Assembly: GCA_028386065.3 (NCBI GenBank)
Contig: JAKUCV010006130.1
Location: forward strand, 224,352-288,351
Reading direction: 5' to 3'
Length of the DNA: 64,000 bases
Source of the DNA: Turnera subulata
Taxonomy: Eukaryota > Streptophyta > Magnoliopsida > Malpighiales > Passifloraceae
A model generated the notes under the pieces. The model ran no database searches. It worked only from the letters and a program-made list of their open reading frames with translations, and had not been told where the DNA came from. Of this stretch, positions 12,685 to 23,468 are shown piece by piece; position 1 is the stretch's first letter; each line of letters opens with the position of its first letter. Both the position numbers and the translations under genes were made by a program.

Positions 12685-12778
12685 AAGGGAGAAGGATTAC
12701 ATGGGAAGATAGAGGAAAACTCATAGATATAGAAAAATTCATCAAAGCAAAGAAACAGAAAACTCAACCAAGACAAAA

Positions 12779-13462
12779 ATGCCTTCCCCAGCTACTGTTT
12801 TCTTTGTTGAGGGTGCCTCACTAGGCAGAAGAAATAGATTGGCCTATAGCATGGTAAATGAACAACAAGAGGAACTGCCTAATGAGCTAGCAAGAATCCC
12901 ACGTTTGGTTTTTGTAGATGAGCTATACTCGTCTAGGTTCTTTGTGACTCCAATGGAAGAAATTTTCTTCTTGGAGGACCAAGGCAATCTCAGGACAAGT
13001 TTTTATGGCTCAGCTAACTCTATAATGCTCTTCATATCTGGTAGGATGCAGGAATTTCAGCAAGAGCCTTCATGTCAAATTTTAAATCAAAGCAGTTATT
13101 ATCAGGTTTCCATGATTTCTCGGAGCGTCCCATGGGTGACTGAGTTACCACCTACATAGCCTAAGGTACGACTTTTATTGTGGAATTGCAGGGGTATAGC
13201 AAGAAGGTCTCAAGACTTTGTGCGTACCATAAGGGATCTGAAGAATCAGTACAAGCCTAACATGGTACTGATTACTGAGACTTTGTGGCAAGCAGGAGAG
13301 AATCATGGTGTGATTCCACTTCGTTTTCCTCCAACGAATCGGTTTGAGATACCTGGAGAAAACAACAGGGGTGGTATGTGGTTCTCCTGGAATGACAGTG
13401 TTAGGGTCAACATTAGTGGTGAGGCTCAGAGTTTCAGGGTTAATGTTGAACCCAACAGATAG
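12779..13462 (+). pseudogene. Antisense ORF with LINE endonuclease-like start, element A copy
   Basis: Runs opposite to the host LTR element. The ATG at 12779 opens a 126-codon frame ended by TAG at 13157-13159; the same frame then continues to the stop at 13460-13462. Element B has TGG at that codon, so one nonsense change broke this copy. Residues 1 to about 125 (MPSPATVFFVEGASLGRRN onward) match nothing I recognise. The last 95 residues read like the N-terminal third of a non-LTR retrotransposon EEP/APE endonuclease: LLWNCRG, then NMVLITET with the usual metal-binding Glu, then GGMWFSWND. The later Asp and His motifs are absent, so it would not cut DNA. Both copies stop at the same point. 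Confidence 0.75.
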
Positions 13463-14883
13463 ATTACTTGTTTAAACATATGTATGAGAACCATTCTTCT
13501 TTGAATATTCTCCAGTTATGGATCTGTTTTTGCAATAATAATATGCATGTTTACTTTGAGTCTTTTCCATTTATTATCTCATTTACGCCCATAGGCACAA
13601 ATAATTATACTGTCTTATTCGCTTCAGGGAATAAATCTGAGTCAATTCATTTGGGATCCATAATAATTCATTTTATTACTTGGGGTGTCTGTACTCGCGT
13701 AAATATACGATCTTCTAGATCATATTAAAACATGCGTTCTTCAGGAACATATTCGAATTTATGCTCTTCTGGAGCGTGTTAATCATTTTTTCATTTCGTG
13801 TTATATTGACATCCACACACATATAATTCTCCCCCTGTGGATGTCAATTTTGCATTGTCTTCGAGACTAATGCTTCAGGCATTATTCTAAGAAACAATTA
13901 TAAAGTACTGAAAAGTAAATAAAAATAAATTGCAATGCGTAATAATTTAAACTGAACATAAAAATAAATTGAATATAAAATGAATTGTTAAGCAAGTACT
14001 CAAATTCAAATAACATAATTGAATATATAAATGCTTAATTAAAATAAATAAGCAAGGGGCCTTATATTAATTACCCCAAGTAAAGTAAATGGCAGGAAAT
14101 TAAAATAATGGGCCTAGTACGAGCCCATAAGTAAAATTAAAGACGAGAAAATTAAATACAATGGGCCCTATTATAGCCCAATTAAAAATAAATGGCTAGA
14201 AATTAAATGCAATGGGCCTTATACGAGCCCAATCAAAACGTAAAGAAATAGGCGGCTTAGCCGGCCATGAAATGAATAATGGGCCTTTTTAATAGCCCAA
14301 TCGGAATTTAAATAAAAATAGAAAATATGCTTACTCGATAAATCTTTCAGCAATAATATATATAATACGCCTATACGATAAAAGCGGCTTAGTCGGCCAA
14401 TAAATATAATAAATATAACGGCCTTCCGGGCTTATATAACGGTCTTCCGGGCTTTGCCGAGAAAAATCCGAGGTTTCAAATTTCGGCCAAACACTTCTAG
14501 GTTTGCCGGGAAAAAGTCGAGGCGTCGGATTCCGGCCAAAATACTTATGGGTTTGCCGGATTCCAGCCAAAATCACTATTCACGGTCGTCGGAAAATTAC
14601 TATTCATCATAAAATCGGGATTTACTATTCATCGTCGGATTCCGGCCGAAAACACTGTTCACCGGCCAAAAACTAATTTCCAAGACTCACCGTGAGCTCA
14701 CAATACATTCAATTCCCAAGATCAATATTAATTAAAACATTCAATCACTCAAAAAATAACATTAATTAAACATTAATATATTCGTTGAGGACAAAATTGA
14801 GAAAATAAATAACTGAAGGACTGACGTGTAAGGACTTACCTGCAGAAAAGGAAAAAACTGCAGGGACAAAGAAGCAAATCGGG
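13463..14883. other. Element A interior, AT-rich non-coding part
   Basis: Between the antisense ORF and the GC-rich leader. It contains short direct repeats such as GGGCC-TATTATAGCCCAAT motifs (about 14100-14290) and CCGG-rich repeats of the form TTTGCCGGGAAAAAGTCGAG (14440-14650). A segment at 13830-13850 (CTCCCCCTGTGGATGTC) resembles the terminal polypurine region. No gag domain is recognisable where gag would be expected. Confidence 0.5.
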
Positions 14884-15500
14884 TCATCTTCCTCTAGCCT
14901 CCATTAACAACACAAAACAAATCAAGTTTAATCCATGGGCATCTCCACTCGGGGAATGAGGTTGGCGTCCTGCTCCACCGTGAGGATCTCGGCGAAGGTA
15001 GTCGTCTCGGTTCGTCGGCGACGCGTCGAGTGGAAGACGGTGAAGGGGCTGCGGGTGGACGGCATGAAGCACGCGACCCGACTTGAGGATGCGTGACCCG
15101 TCACGGCTGCGGCGGGCGACATGGACCACGGCGAGCTGCAGCAGGGCGGCGACGACCTCGGCTGGGCGACCGCAGAAGAGCATCGCGGTGTCAGCGACCG
15201 GGCGTGGGAGGTAGCAAGCGTCGGGCGGCGGCTATGTAGGCGGCGGAAGGACAGTCGGGTGAAGGCAGACCCGGCTTTGGCAGCAAACGGGTCCGGATCC
15301 GCCGTCGGGTCGAGGGCTTCTGACGGCACGTCGGGCACCAGAGGGAGGTGGAGGAGGCGCCGGCCAGTCGGCGACAGCGAGGGGATCAAGATGGGGGTGG
15401 TGGTGTCATGCACAGCAACGCGGAAGCCGACGCTGGAGGACGAACGGAAAACGGCCGGAAAATTTTTCTTTAGTTTTTCTTCTTCTTCAGTTTGATATCT
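14884..15500 (-). other. GC-rich leader of element A
   Basis: A sharply GC-rich block beside the 5' LTR in otherwise AT-rich DNA. The longest element-strand frame (15413-14928, 161 codons) is Ser/Pro/Arg-rich and shows no known domain. Element B has a similar GC-rich block in the same place (36400-36910). It may be captured host sequence, a decayed gag start or a structured packaging leader; I cannot decide. Confidence 0.45.
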
Positions 15501-15510
15501 TAGTAGGTAG

Positions 15511-15529
15511 AGTTATCGTGCTGATAACG
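15511..15529 (-). other. Element A primer-binding region
   Basis: On the element strand the LTR is followed at once by CGTTATCAGCACGATAACT. TATCAG is the core of the usual plant initiator-tRNA-Met primer site TGGTATCAGAGC. Element B has the same sequence after its 5' LTR. Which tRNA primes it is not certain. Confidence 0.6.
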
Positions 15530-15765
15530 TGTAATAAATTTTGTGTATAATCTCATGGAAACATGAAGAAGAAATCAAGAGGAATGGAGGAGCAGAAGAA
15601 AAAGAAATGCAGGAGACAATGAACAAACGTCGGTTGTGAGCCATTTTCTTATATTTCACTTTCTGATTATTACAATATATATATAACATGAGGGATACTA
15701 TATGATACGTATTTGATATGAAAAATAATGACATACATACATGTATCTATACATATTTTATAACA
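15530..15765 (-). repeat. Element A 5' LTR
   Basis: 236 bp, partner of 9664-9899. A TATATATATA stretch at 15676-15685 may serve as the LTR promoter. GAGAT follows at 15766-15770 as target duplication. Confidence 0.9.
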
Positions 15766-15770
15766 GAGAT

Positions 15771-16689
15771 CTCTTTTCTTTTGAGGGGAACCAGCGACAA
15801 AAATGAGCCTGGGATGGACGTTCGAGGGAGAATTCATTATACCAAAACAAAAAAAAATAAAAAAATAAAATAAAAGAAGAATTCAAGCAGAAGAAAAAGG
15901 CTACAGGCTAATTTGTACTTGCTTTTACATTTGCTGATTCATCAAACTAGAAGCTTCTTTTATCCTTATCTCGTACTTTATTGGAAGTAATTAGATCGTA
16001 CATTTGATTATTTGTGTTCAAAGCAGTCGTAATAACTATTATAGTTTTCTGACCCAAAGAAAAAGAAAAAACTGTATTGGTTATGAAATTTTTCAACAAC
16101 GCGCTTTGGACCTACCGCGAGAGTCCTTAAATTTTAAGGGAGTGGAAATTTATGGTAAGCCAGGAAAGTAAAACCAGGGACTCTCTCTCGTAGTGGTCTG
16201 CTATTTGGGATAAAATCCCCCCCCCCATGATTGTGACTCCTCGATAGTAACCCGTGGTAAGTGATGGACATATTTCAACCTTGACAATAAAACAAGGCAA
16301 AAGAAAACTCTCCACTCGTTGAAGTGACATAATTGAAATTCTTAAATCTCATCCCAGTAGTTTGGGCCAAGAGAAACGGCGAGAAAATTATTGCTCAGTG
16401 GGAAAATATACACAAGTTGTAGTGGGTAATGCGTAAAAAAAAAAAAAAAAATCTCAACATTAGCAAATCTCCAAATAAGAATAATTGTTTCTCAATTTAT
16501 ACTGTAATTTGCATTCATCGTATAAACAAAAAAAATTACTCACGTATTAGAAATACCAATCTTGGATTCCCAAACACGATTGTAGGAACAAAATTTTATT
16601 TAAGCTAATTTTATTTATTTCAGTTCTGGGGAGAGGCCAGGGCAGGCTAAAGAGTAAAGAGAAAAGATGATGACATCCAACAAAACCTG
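15771..16689. other. No gene seen
   Basis: Continues the sequence interrupted by element A. Contains homopolymer runs (C8 near 16220, A14 near 16440) and short chance ORFs. Nothing recognisable. Confidence 0.45.
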
Positions 16690-16697
16690 TGGCTCTA

Positions 16698-19600
16698 TAG
16701 GCACCGTTTGGAACGTAGGATTTGCCAGTCCAAGTCCAAGTGGACATGGACTGGATTAGGCAAGTTCAAGCTGTATTTGGTTGTGTGTACTGTCCACTGT
16801 GGACTTAAAGTTAGTCCAGAACAATGATATTTCGTTATACGTGGACTGGACTTGGACTAAATGGTAAAAATGACTTAAATATCCCTACATACTGTGAATG
16901 AAAAATTCCAAGTCTTATATTATAATTCTCATTTATTTTTATAGACACATATACAATTTATAATTTTTGTAATTTTTTCCTCTATCACACTTAACATGTA
17001 CACCATGTATTATCCTATTACATTTAATATTATGTTTTTAAGATATTTTCCTACTACACTTGTATGTTTTTATAAACACATGTCTATTACCGTATTCATC
17101 CAAGAAATAATATTGGTGACATGATCATAAGAAATTTCAGCAACTAACATGCATTGTTGAAATGAGAAATGCCATTGCCATCATCCTTACAAGTTACAAT
17201 AAAATGTACAAAAGTCATAAGAAGTTTTTTTTTATCCATTCTTACTTGTCTTACATAATCTCCATCACAATTACATTTTTTTGGCAAAGTGAACAACAAA
17301 TGTGTTAATAACCATGCCTATTACCATTGTAATAAGCAAGGTCAAGGCAAACCACAACATAAGAAATTATGCAATCTTGTTCACTTTTGGCATCTGAATC
17401 ATCACAAACAAGACTCCAATCTAGATAGGTCAGCAACACACACACTCTTCAAACTGGCAGATGAATCATCACAAATTTTGGCAAAAACTAGTAGAGATAG
17501 TCATATTTCAAATACCAACCCAATCAGCTTTCTGCAGACACAGTTTAATCTTATAATCATTTCTAGAACCTCCAGATTGAAAAAAATACCAAGATTGCTC
17601 AACTTCTTGCTCAATCTCAATCAGATTTGAGATATTTCTCCACTAATAAAGAATGGAGTTTGTACTACCTACACTTGATCTACGTCCATGCATCTATATG
17701 CACCTGTGCTATCTCCCAATTCCCTCACAAACCTTTTCTTTAAGAAAAATTATACAAAAAGCCCCATCTAGACAAGGTCCAGAAAAATTATACAAAACAA
17801 AATGAGTTCGAAGCAATCCTTGTATCATCACGTTGTAGCAGCAACTGTCCGGTGAGAATGGACGTGGTTCAATCTTCCAATGCCTACTGAATTCCATTAA
17901 AGAGAAATTAAAATCTTAATTCTGGAAAACCCACCAGAAAGAGCAATAAAATTTCTAAATCATTTGCAGCATTTAAAGAGATACAGGACCCTCAAATGCA
18001 GCAAGAGATATAAAATTTCCAAACTTTCTTTTTCTTTCCTGATCGTTACACTTCCCAAATATCACAAAATTGAAGGAAAACTAGTAAACGAAAGCAAAGC
18101 AACAGAAGGGGAAGGAAAAAAAATCCTCACTTTTTTTTGCTGGAGGAGGTTTCTGCTAAAATGTCCATGAGCATCGAGCACATCATCTGCATAATTCCAA
18201 TTGCTCAAGAATCAACCCACTAAACCAAACAAAAAAATATCATGAAAAGAAAAAAAAATGCTGCTATTCCTTACTGGAAATGAAGGAGGAAGAAGTTGCA
18301 AGCCCAGCCAGGAAAAAGAAGCAAATGAAATAACACCAAGAATTGTTCGCCAGCATTCACAGGCTTTAAATTTGTCCCAGAAAATATATTGCACTCACTA
18401 AGGAAAGATAATGCACAGAAAGGACGAACAAAATCATGGTTGTCAATATGAGGAGGTATGCAATCCCCTTCTTTGTAATTGTTGACAATACAACTTCAGG
18501 ACACATGTTGGGGGAAGAACATGCCACTGGATCAGATTTCTCTAATTATCTAATTTGGCAGAATATATTTATGACATTGTTTTCATATAATCTATAATGT
18601 TTATCACCATGTCTCCTTTCGAGTTTCTATCTAATTTCTCATTCATCTCCTACCCCTATCTAATCTTGTGTTGTGTGAGTTTTGGTTCTTTATTCTTACA
18701 ATAGCAGGAGGTTAGAAACTTTGACACTGCCTTTTTGCAGATAGAGTACCAAGGATTTCAAACCCAGCATAATCTCTACCACAAGAGAAGACTAATCCAT
18801 ACTTTTAAACGGAACGCATATATATGCTTTCGATTAATCTGTTATTGTTTGATGTAAACATTATTACACTAAGCTTGGAACACCTCTGATTTTAAATGTT
18901 CCTTGCCACCTGAAGTATCAGCTTGCTTATCTAAATCATGAATCTATTGAAATGCCTATCGCGGTTCTTGAAATGAACTGAGAAAAGTTGATCATGCCTT
19001 TTTTTTTAACTAAATCTAGCTAGGCCAAACCAATCAACAAAATCAACTTGGATGAACTTCAACAATTATTTCTTCCTCCCAGAAAAATCAATGATCGTTA
19101 ATTACAAACAAACTCATTTACCATCACGATTATCAGTTTCTAACATAAAACACAGCAATAACACATACAAATTCCAGGATTTAAGAAAGTGCTACATACC
19201 CGAAGCTGTGTCCGCTACATTCTTAGAGCTCTCCCAACAATGTTTTATCAACTCTGTTAAAACAAGAATTGAGAACGAAGTTAGATACGAACCACAAGCA
19301 CAAAGCTCTACATTTAAAGTAATTCGATAGGGTTAATTTAGCTCGGATTGGGGGTTTTAAAAGTTAGGGTTTTGCAGAACTGAAGTTGGGGGTTTTGGTA
19401 GGGTTTGAAGCAATTGAAAACGAGGGACAAAGGGAGATTAAGAAAAGTGTTTTCAGAGGTTGGTGGTTGGAAGAGAAGGTGAGGGTTTTCAGAGCTCGAA
19501 GAGGAAGAGGGAGATGAAGAAGAGCGAAGAGGAAGAGGGCGATGAAGAAGAAGATGGTGAAGTGAAGGAGACGGTGGTGGACGACGGAGAGAAGAAGGAG

Positions 19601-20013
19601 GACGAAGAGGAAGACGGGGATGAAGAAGAAGACGAAGAGAGGGAGACGGTGGCCGGCGAGAATTTGGGAGAGAAGGGTGGAGCATTTTTTTCACCTTGGT
19701 TGAGAGCAGACGAGAGGAGTTGAGAGCTCTGTTGGGTTTGGAAATTTTTTGGGGAAGAAAGGGGGGTTTTGATGCCCAGTTAATTGGTAATTAGGAAAAA
19801 TATGTGAGGGCATTAAAGTCAAAATTTCGGAGTCCAACGCGCCTGGACTCCGAGGCCACACATTTTCAAGGGGCCTCGAGTCCACGCCCGAGTACCACGA
19901 GCAGGGGACTAGAGTCCATGAAAGTGCACAAGTTCGCGAGCTAAACGTGGACTCGAGTCCAAGTCCACGCGAGTCCACTTGGACTTGGTCCAAGTACCAC
20001 GAAACAGTGGCCC
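16698..20013. mobile_element. Candidate TIR element (PIF/Harbinger-like ends)
   Basis: The left end starts near 16698 with GGCACCGTTTGGAACGTAGG followed by AGTCCAAGTCCAAGTGGAC. The right end, read backward from about 20013, gives GGCCACTGTTTCGTGGTA, then CCAAGTCCAAGTGGAC. The two ends align imperfectly over about 45 bp, and further GTCCA/TGGAC motifs lie inside each end. GG-N4-GTTTGG starts are usual for PIF/Harbinger elements, but I find no clean 3-bp target duplication and no transposase. The interior shows a possible small host-type gene. It could also be two unrelated insertions. Confidence 0.4.
18127..19253 (-). CDS. Possible small spliced gene, unknown function (partial model)
   Basis: Three minus-strand exon pieces can be supported by splice sites. 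19253-19200 (acceptor TTTTAACAG, donor GTATGT) reads LIKHCWESSKNVADTAS. An exon ending at 18275 (donor GTAAGG) encodes ILGVISFASFSWLGLQLL, a likely membrane helix. The terminal exon 18186-18127 follows acceptor TATGCAG and closes with SSSKKK and TGA in matching phase. A C/T-rich block at 19330-19700 with CAAAACCCTAAC looks like a plant 5' UTR on the same strand. I do not recognise the protein and cannot place the start codon. It lies inside the candidate TIR element, so it may be captured. Confidence 0.3.
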
Positions 20014-20171
20014 GCCACGATGACGACTGGCATTGTATTAAGGGCCCAGTTCTTCGCACAGGCTATCCAGAGCCCACGATTTCTTTTGTTTTTTTAGAGA
20101 TAGCCCACATTATTTGAAATTCACAAGTTTGCCATGACTGCCCTAGTTAATAATCAATAATTATTGATTAC

Positions 20172-20335
20172 TACCAATTGAGGTTGGTTCTAGTGGTAAG
20201 CGATTTGTTCCATTTAAGCGAGGTCCCGGGTTCGTGTCCTCGTGTACGCAGAAAACCTCATTTGGGAGACTCACCCATCATTACCTAGGTGCGTCACCCG
20301 AGTCGAGAAATTATTGTACTCGAATATATACTAAA
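20172..20335 (+). repeat. tRNA-derived SINE-like repeat
   Basis: Shows pol III box A (TGGTTCTAGTGG at about 20186) and box B (GGTTCGTGTCC at about 20229) with normal spacing, then a non-tRNA body with CACCCGAGTCGAG. It lacks the cloverleaf of a tRNA gene. No sure target duplication was found. Confidence 0.65.
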
Positions 20336-20405
20336 GTTCCATACCTAATTATATGACAATTACTGCAACTAACAACTGTCATGTAATTATAAATTTGTGC
20401 AACTA

Positions 20406-21566
20406 TTGGCCCAAAAGTGGCTAAAAAGAGGGGTGGGGGGGTGGGGGGTGAATTAGCCTTGTTGATTAAAGCCTAATTTGGCGTCTCAGATGTCAAACTA
20501 TTTTTGTTCGCCACACAGGACTACCTCCACTACTCAAGGATCTCTCTTGAGATTTCTAACTTACTCTTATTATGATTTTTCACGGGTTCAACCACTAACC
20601 TATGATACAAGTTTTTCTCTATTCTCAACTCTAACCTCACACACTCACCACAAAGCCTTTCCTAGCTTTGCCTTACACAAACCCTTTCAATCAGAAGATA
20701 TTTCTAAGTACAACAACTTTTCCCTTCAAATATTATCACTCAATGAATGAACTAAGAAAAGAGTTTATCTCTCTCTCTTTTGCTTAACTTTGAGAACTGC
20801 AAGTACATTAACTTTGCATGAATTCAGAATCTCGGTTTAGCAGCTCTGAGATTCTCCTTGAATCAGCATCTCATTACATAGGCAAGTTGGATGGTGGCAA
20901 TTTCAAAAGATCCATTACATGTCCCTTTCCATCCAGCTGGTTTGTCTTCCGAGGTGCCAGGACGTCAACGTTCACTTTGCCTGTTGTCCCTCTCACTTTG
21001 GCACAAGATCCAGCTGTCAGCAGCTTTTTGTCATTGATATCATTGTTTAGCATAGTCCTAGGTTGGTCTTAGAAAGTTTGAATTCAGTTGACATTTGATT
21101 TGTTTAATGTAGCCTTTTCATTGATTCAAATTTCACAAATGGTGGCGTACTAGGTTCCTTTGACCAATCCCCATAGGGATTAAACAAATCAAGTCACATG
21201 GATGTCTTTTGATGAAAGTGACATCTCATGTGCACTAACACACTCTCCAATCCCACTCACTTCTTCTTCCAAGGAGCTGATCACGGATGGGGCACTTGTG
21301 TGAGCTGCAAATCATGGTTAGACGCACAAGATGCTATACATAGGTTTGTATAGATTTGTCATAATCAAAACCTTGTTAGTGCACTTAATTATTTAATAAT
21401 AATTGACATATTAAATTGTTTTTAAAGACATATTATAATAGTATAATCATTGTCACAATTTAATCCATGCCTTATATTAATAATCAACTTAATGAGGCCT
21501 AAGCAACTTCCTAATCATCAACCGATTCACATCAACATTTACACCTGTAAACAATTATAAAGGTTA

Positions 21567-21569
<3 letters not shown>
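20406..21569 (-). repeat. Sirevirus-type element 3' LTR
   Basis: Begins TTGGCCCAAAAGTGGC and ends GGTTACCA on the plus strand. Compared with 27312-28571 it lacks about 90 bp around 20500 (present at 27395-27485), which accounts for its shorter length. Otherwise the two copies are close. Confidence 0.85.

Positions 21570-21614
<45 letters not shown>
21569..21614. repeat. (AT)n microsatellite at LTR edge
   Basis: About 23 AT units directly after the GGTTACCA end of the LTR. A shorter tract lies at the same edge of the other LTR (28573-28602), so the tract may belong to the LTR itself. Confidence 0.85.
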
Positions 21615-21618
<4 letters not shown>

Positions 21619-21979
21619 TGGCATCGAAGATGCCAGAACAACTAGCAAAGTATAGGAAACAGATACACAAGCAGAAAAAAAACATGCATGATCCTAGGTG
21701 AGCATCAGATTTGGATGGCCATGTGGAAGTCAAACACTAACAGATTTCTGGCCGGATGAGGAATCAGTGGACTCATCAGCATCAGTAGACTCATCTGCAT
21801 CCTTAGCAATCAACAAATCTAGCTGTGCTTTACCCATTTCCATAAGCTTGCTCATCATACCTTTAAGCTCAAGAAACTCCTCTTTCACATCCTTTATCTC
21901 CTCAGTAAGAGTCTCAATGCGAGCATCCTTAGAGGCACTCGACTGAACCACATAGAAAATCCCATGCTTATTCTTTTTT

Positions 21980-23468
21980 GGTAAAAAAGTTTTTTATGTC
22001 CTTACACTTTGTTGATTTCGTATTTGTTGTCCCTCTTTGTTTAATTTCACTCAACATGTCCCTAAACTCAACCTTTACCTGGTCACCATGTCCTTTTTAC
22101 ACCCTACAGCAGGTTGGAAGCTGTGGTGTTTGACACGTGTCCGTAGGGCCGAGCCTCTTATTTTCTTTTTTTCAGCCGGTTTTTTCCCTCATTTTTAATT
22201 CCCAAAATCTATTTCCAATTAAGAAAGATTGATGGACGAAGTGGAGGCTACACGCTGAGAAGGTTTTCCAAACACAGAACGATGTCGCTTTTTAAAAAAA
22301 ATTATACCATTGCACATGTATGTGGGAACTGCTTCATCTCTTCAACACAAAAGAAAAAGCCGCCGCCATGAACAAATGGTCCGAGCACGAAACTTAGTCG
22401 GCCGAAAATTAGAACAAGTCTTGCATGGCACCATTCAACCTAGAATCAAACAACCTGAATTCTAGCCACCAACAACCACATCATACCCGCCTACGCCGGA
22501 ATCCACCATTAACAACAAGAATCACAAAACACAGCAAGCAATGGACTTGATTAGCCCAAACCCGACATCTAAAGAACAAAAGGAAACACGAGGAAAGAAA
22601 GGGAGGAGACGGCCGGCAGCTGACAGAACAACGGGGGGCTGAAACAACATTGTTTTGGACTTCAGGGGAGGGTGGGTTTGAGCATCTCAAATGAGCCGGC
22701 CTGGTAGTAGTGGATATGGGACCTCCATGTTGCGGCGATGTGGGATCTGATGGCCTCGAGGAGGCAAAGGGCGCTGGTGGTGACGACGTTGGCGGCGTAG
22801 TTGGGGATTTGAAAGACACATCAATATCGGGCTAGGCGGTGAGGCTGTAGACCTCATCGGGAAGGAAGTAAGTCGAGGCAACGGTGGAGAGAGGAGGTGT
22901 CGTAGAGGTCGGTGTAGTGGAGCTTCATCTTGCCTTGTTGGTGGTTTGAGGATCTATGTGGATGTGTGTGGTTCATACTGTGTGTTGAAGTCGGAGAAAA
23001 GACGATGAGGCTGTGCACTTGACTATATTTTCTTGTCTTTATTTAGTTCAAAGAATGGTTTTAGAAAACAAACATTCGAAGAAGAAAAAAGAAAAAATTA
23101 GATTAGCACGACATCGTTTTAAATGGTGCCAAAACACCTCATAAATGTTCCTAATTAATTAGTGCGTGCGGCATATTAAAATCTCAATTAGTGTGTGGGC
23201 CCCAGTTTTTAAATTATAAAAACTAGTTTATTTTAATCCAAATATGATTTTTAAAAATCAAGATTTTAGAAAAAATAAAAAAATTGGGCAGATCATGGAC
23301 CCCACAGAACACGTGTCCTCACCATAATTACCAACCGGTTTTAGCAGGTAAAAAGGACAACATGGCCCGGTAAGTTGAGAGTTCAGGGACACCATGAGTG
23401 AAATTAAACAAAGAGGGACAACAAATGCGAAACCGACAAAGTTTAAGGACATAAAAAACTATTTAACC
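21980..23468. mobile_element. Pack-MULE-type Mutator-like element
   Basis: 1,489 bp flanked by a perfect direct repeat ATTCTTTTTT (21970-21979, 23469-23478), of which 9 bp would be the usual Mutator target duplication. The inverted ends are over 100 bp long: GTTTTTTATGTCCTT, then TTTGTTGTCCCTCTTTGTTT and TTTCACTCA, appear in inverted order at both ends. No transposase is present. The centre is GC-rich and holds a GDP-mannose dehydratase gene fragment, which makes it a Pack-MULE. It sits in the env-like ORF of the surrounding retroelement, so it is younger than that element. Confidence 0.88.
22680..22928 (-). pseudogene. Captured GDP-mannose 4,6-dehydratase fragment
   Basis: Minus-strand translation with frame changes gives MKLHYTDLYDTSSLHR, PDEVYSL, VSFKSPNYAANVVTTSALCL, LLEAIRSH and HYYQAGSFEML. 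In plant GMD (MUR1 type) the matching parts are MKLHYADL.D.SSLRRW, KPDEVYNLAAQ, ALRLLEAVRSH and YYQAGSSEM. This is about 80 residues of the Rossmann-fold NAD(P)-dependent enzyme that starts GDP-fucose synthesis. Stops, an indel and Ser-to-Phe in the SSEM region show it is not functional. It lies wholly inside the Mutator-like element. Confidence 0.75.

Larger units (their letters stand above)
9664..15765 (-). mobile_element. LTR element A, degenerate Ty1/copia type, intact ends
   Basis: A 6.1-kb element with 236-bp direct repeats at 9664-9899 and 15530-15765, TG...CA termini and a perfect 5-bp target duplication GAGAT (9659-9663, 15766-15770). The polypurine tract AAGGGGGAG abuts the left LTR (minus strand), and a sequence with the TATCAG core abuts the right LTR, so the element reads right to left. 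The LTRs differ at about nine positions by eye, so insertion is fairly recent, yet the pol genes are full of stops and deletions. The element must have been moved by another copy's proteins. It carries an antisense ORF at 12779-13462. The interior resembles element B at 36176-41912. Confidence 0.9.

Noticed and set aside
19460..19723. Highly acidic plus-strand ORF (87 aa, Glu/Asp-rich)
   Set aside because: It is the complement of a C/T-rich 5' UTR-like block on the minus strand; the composition explains the acidic run and no domain is seen.
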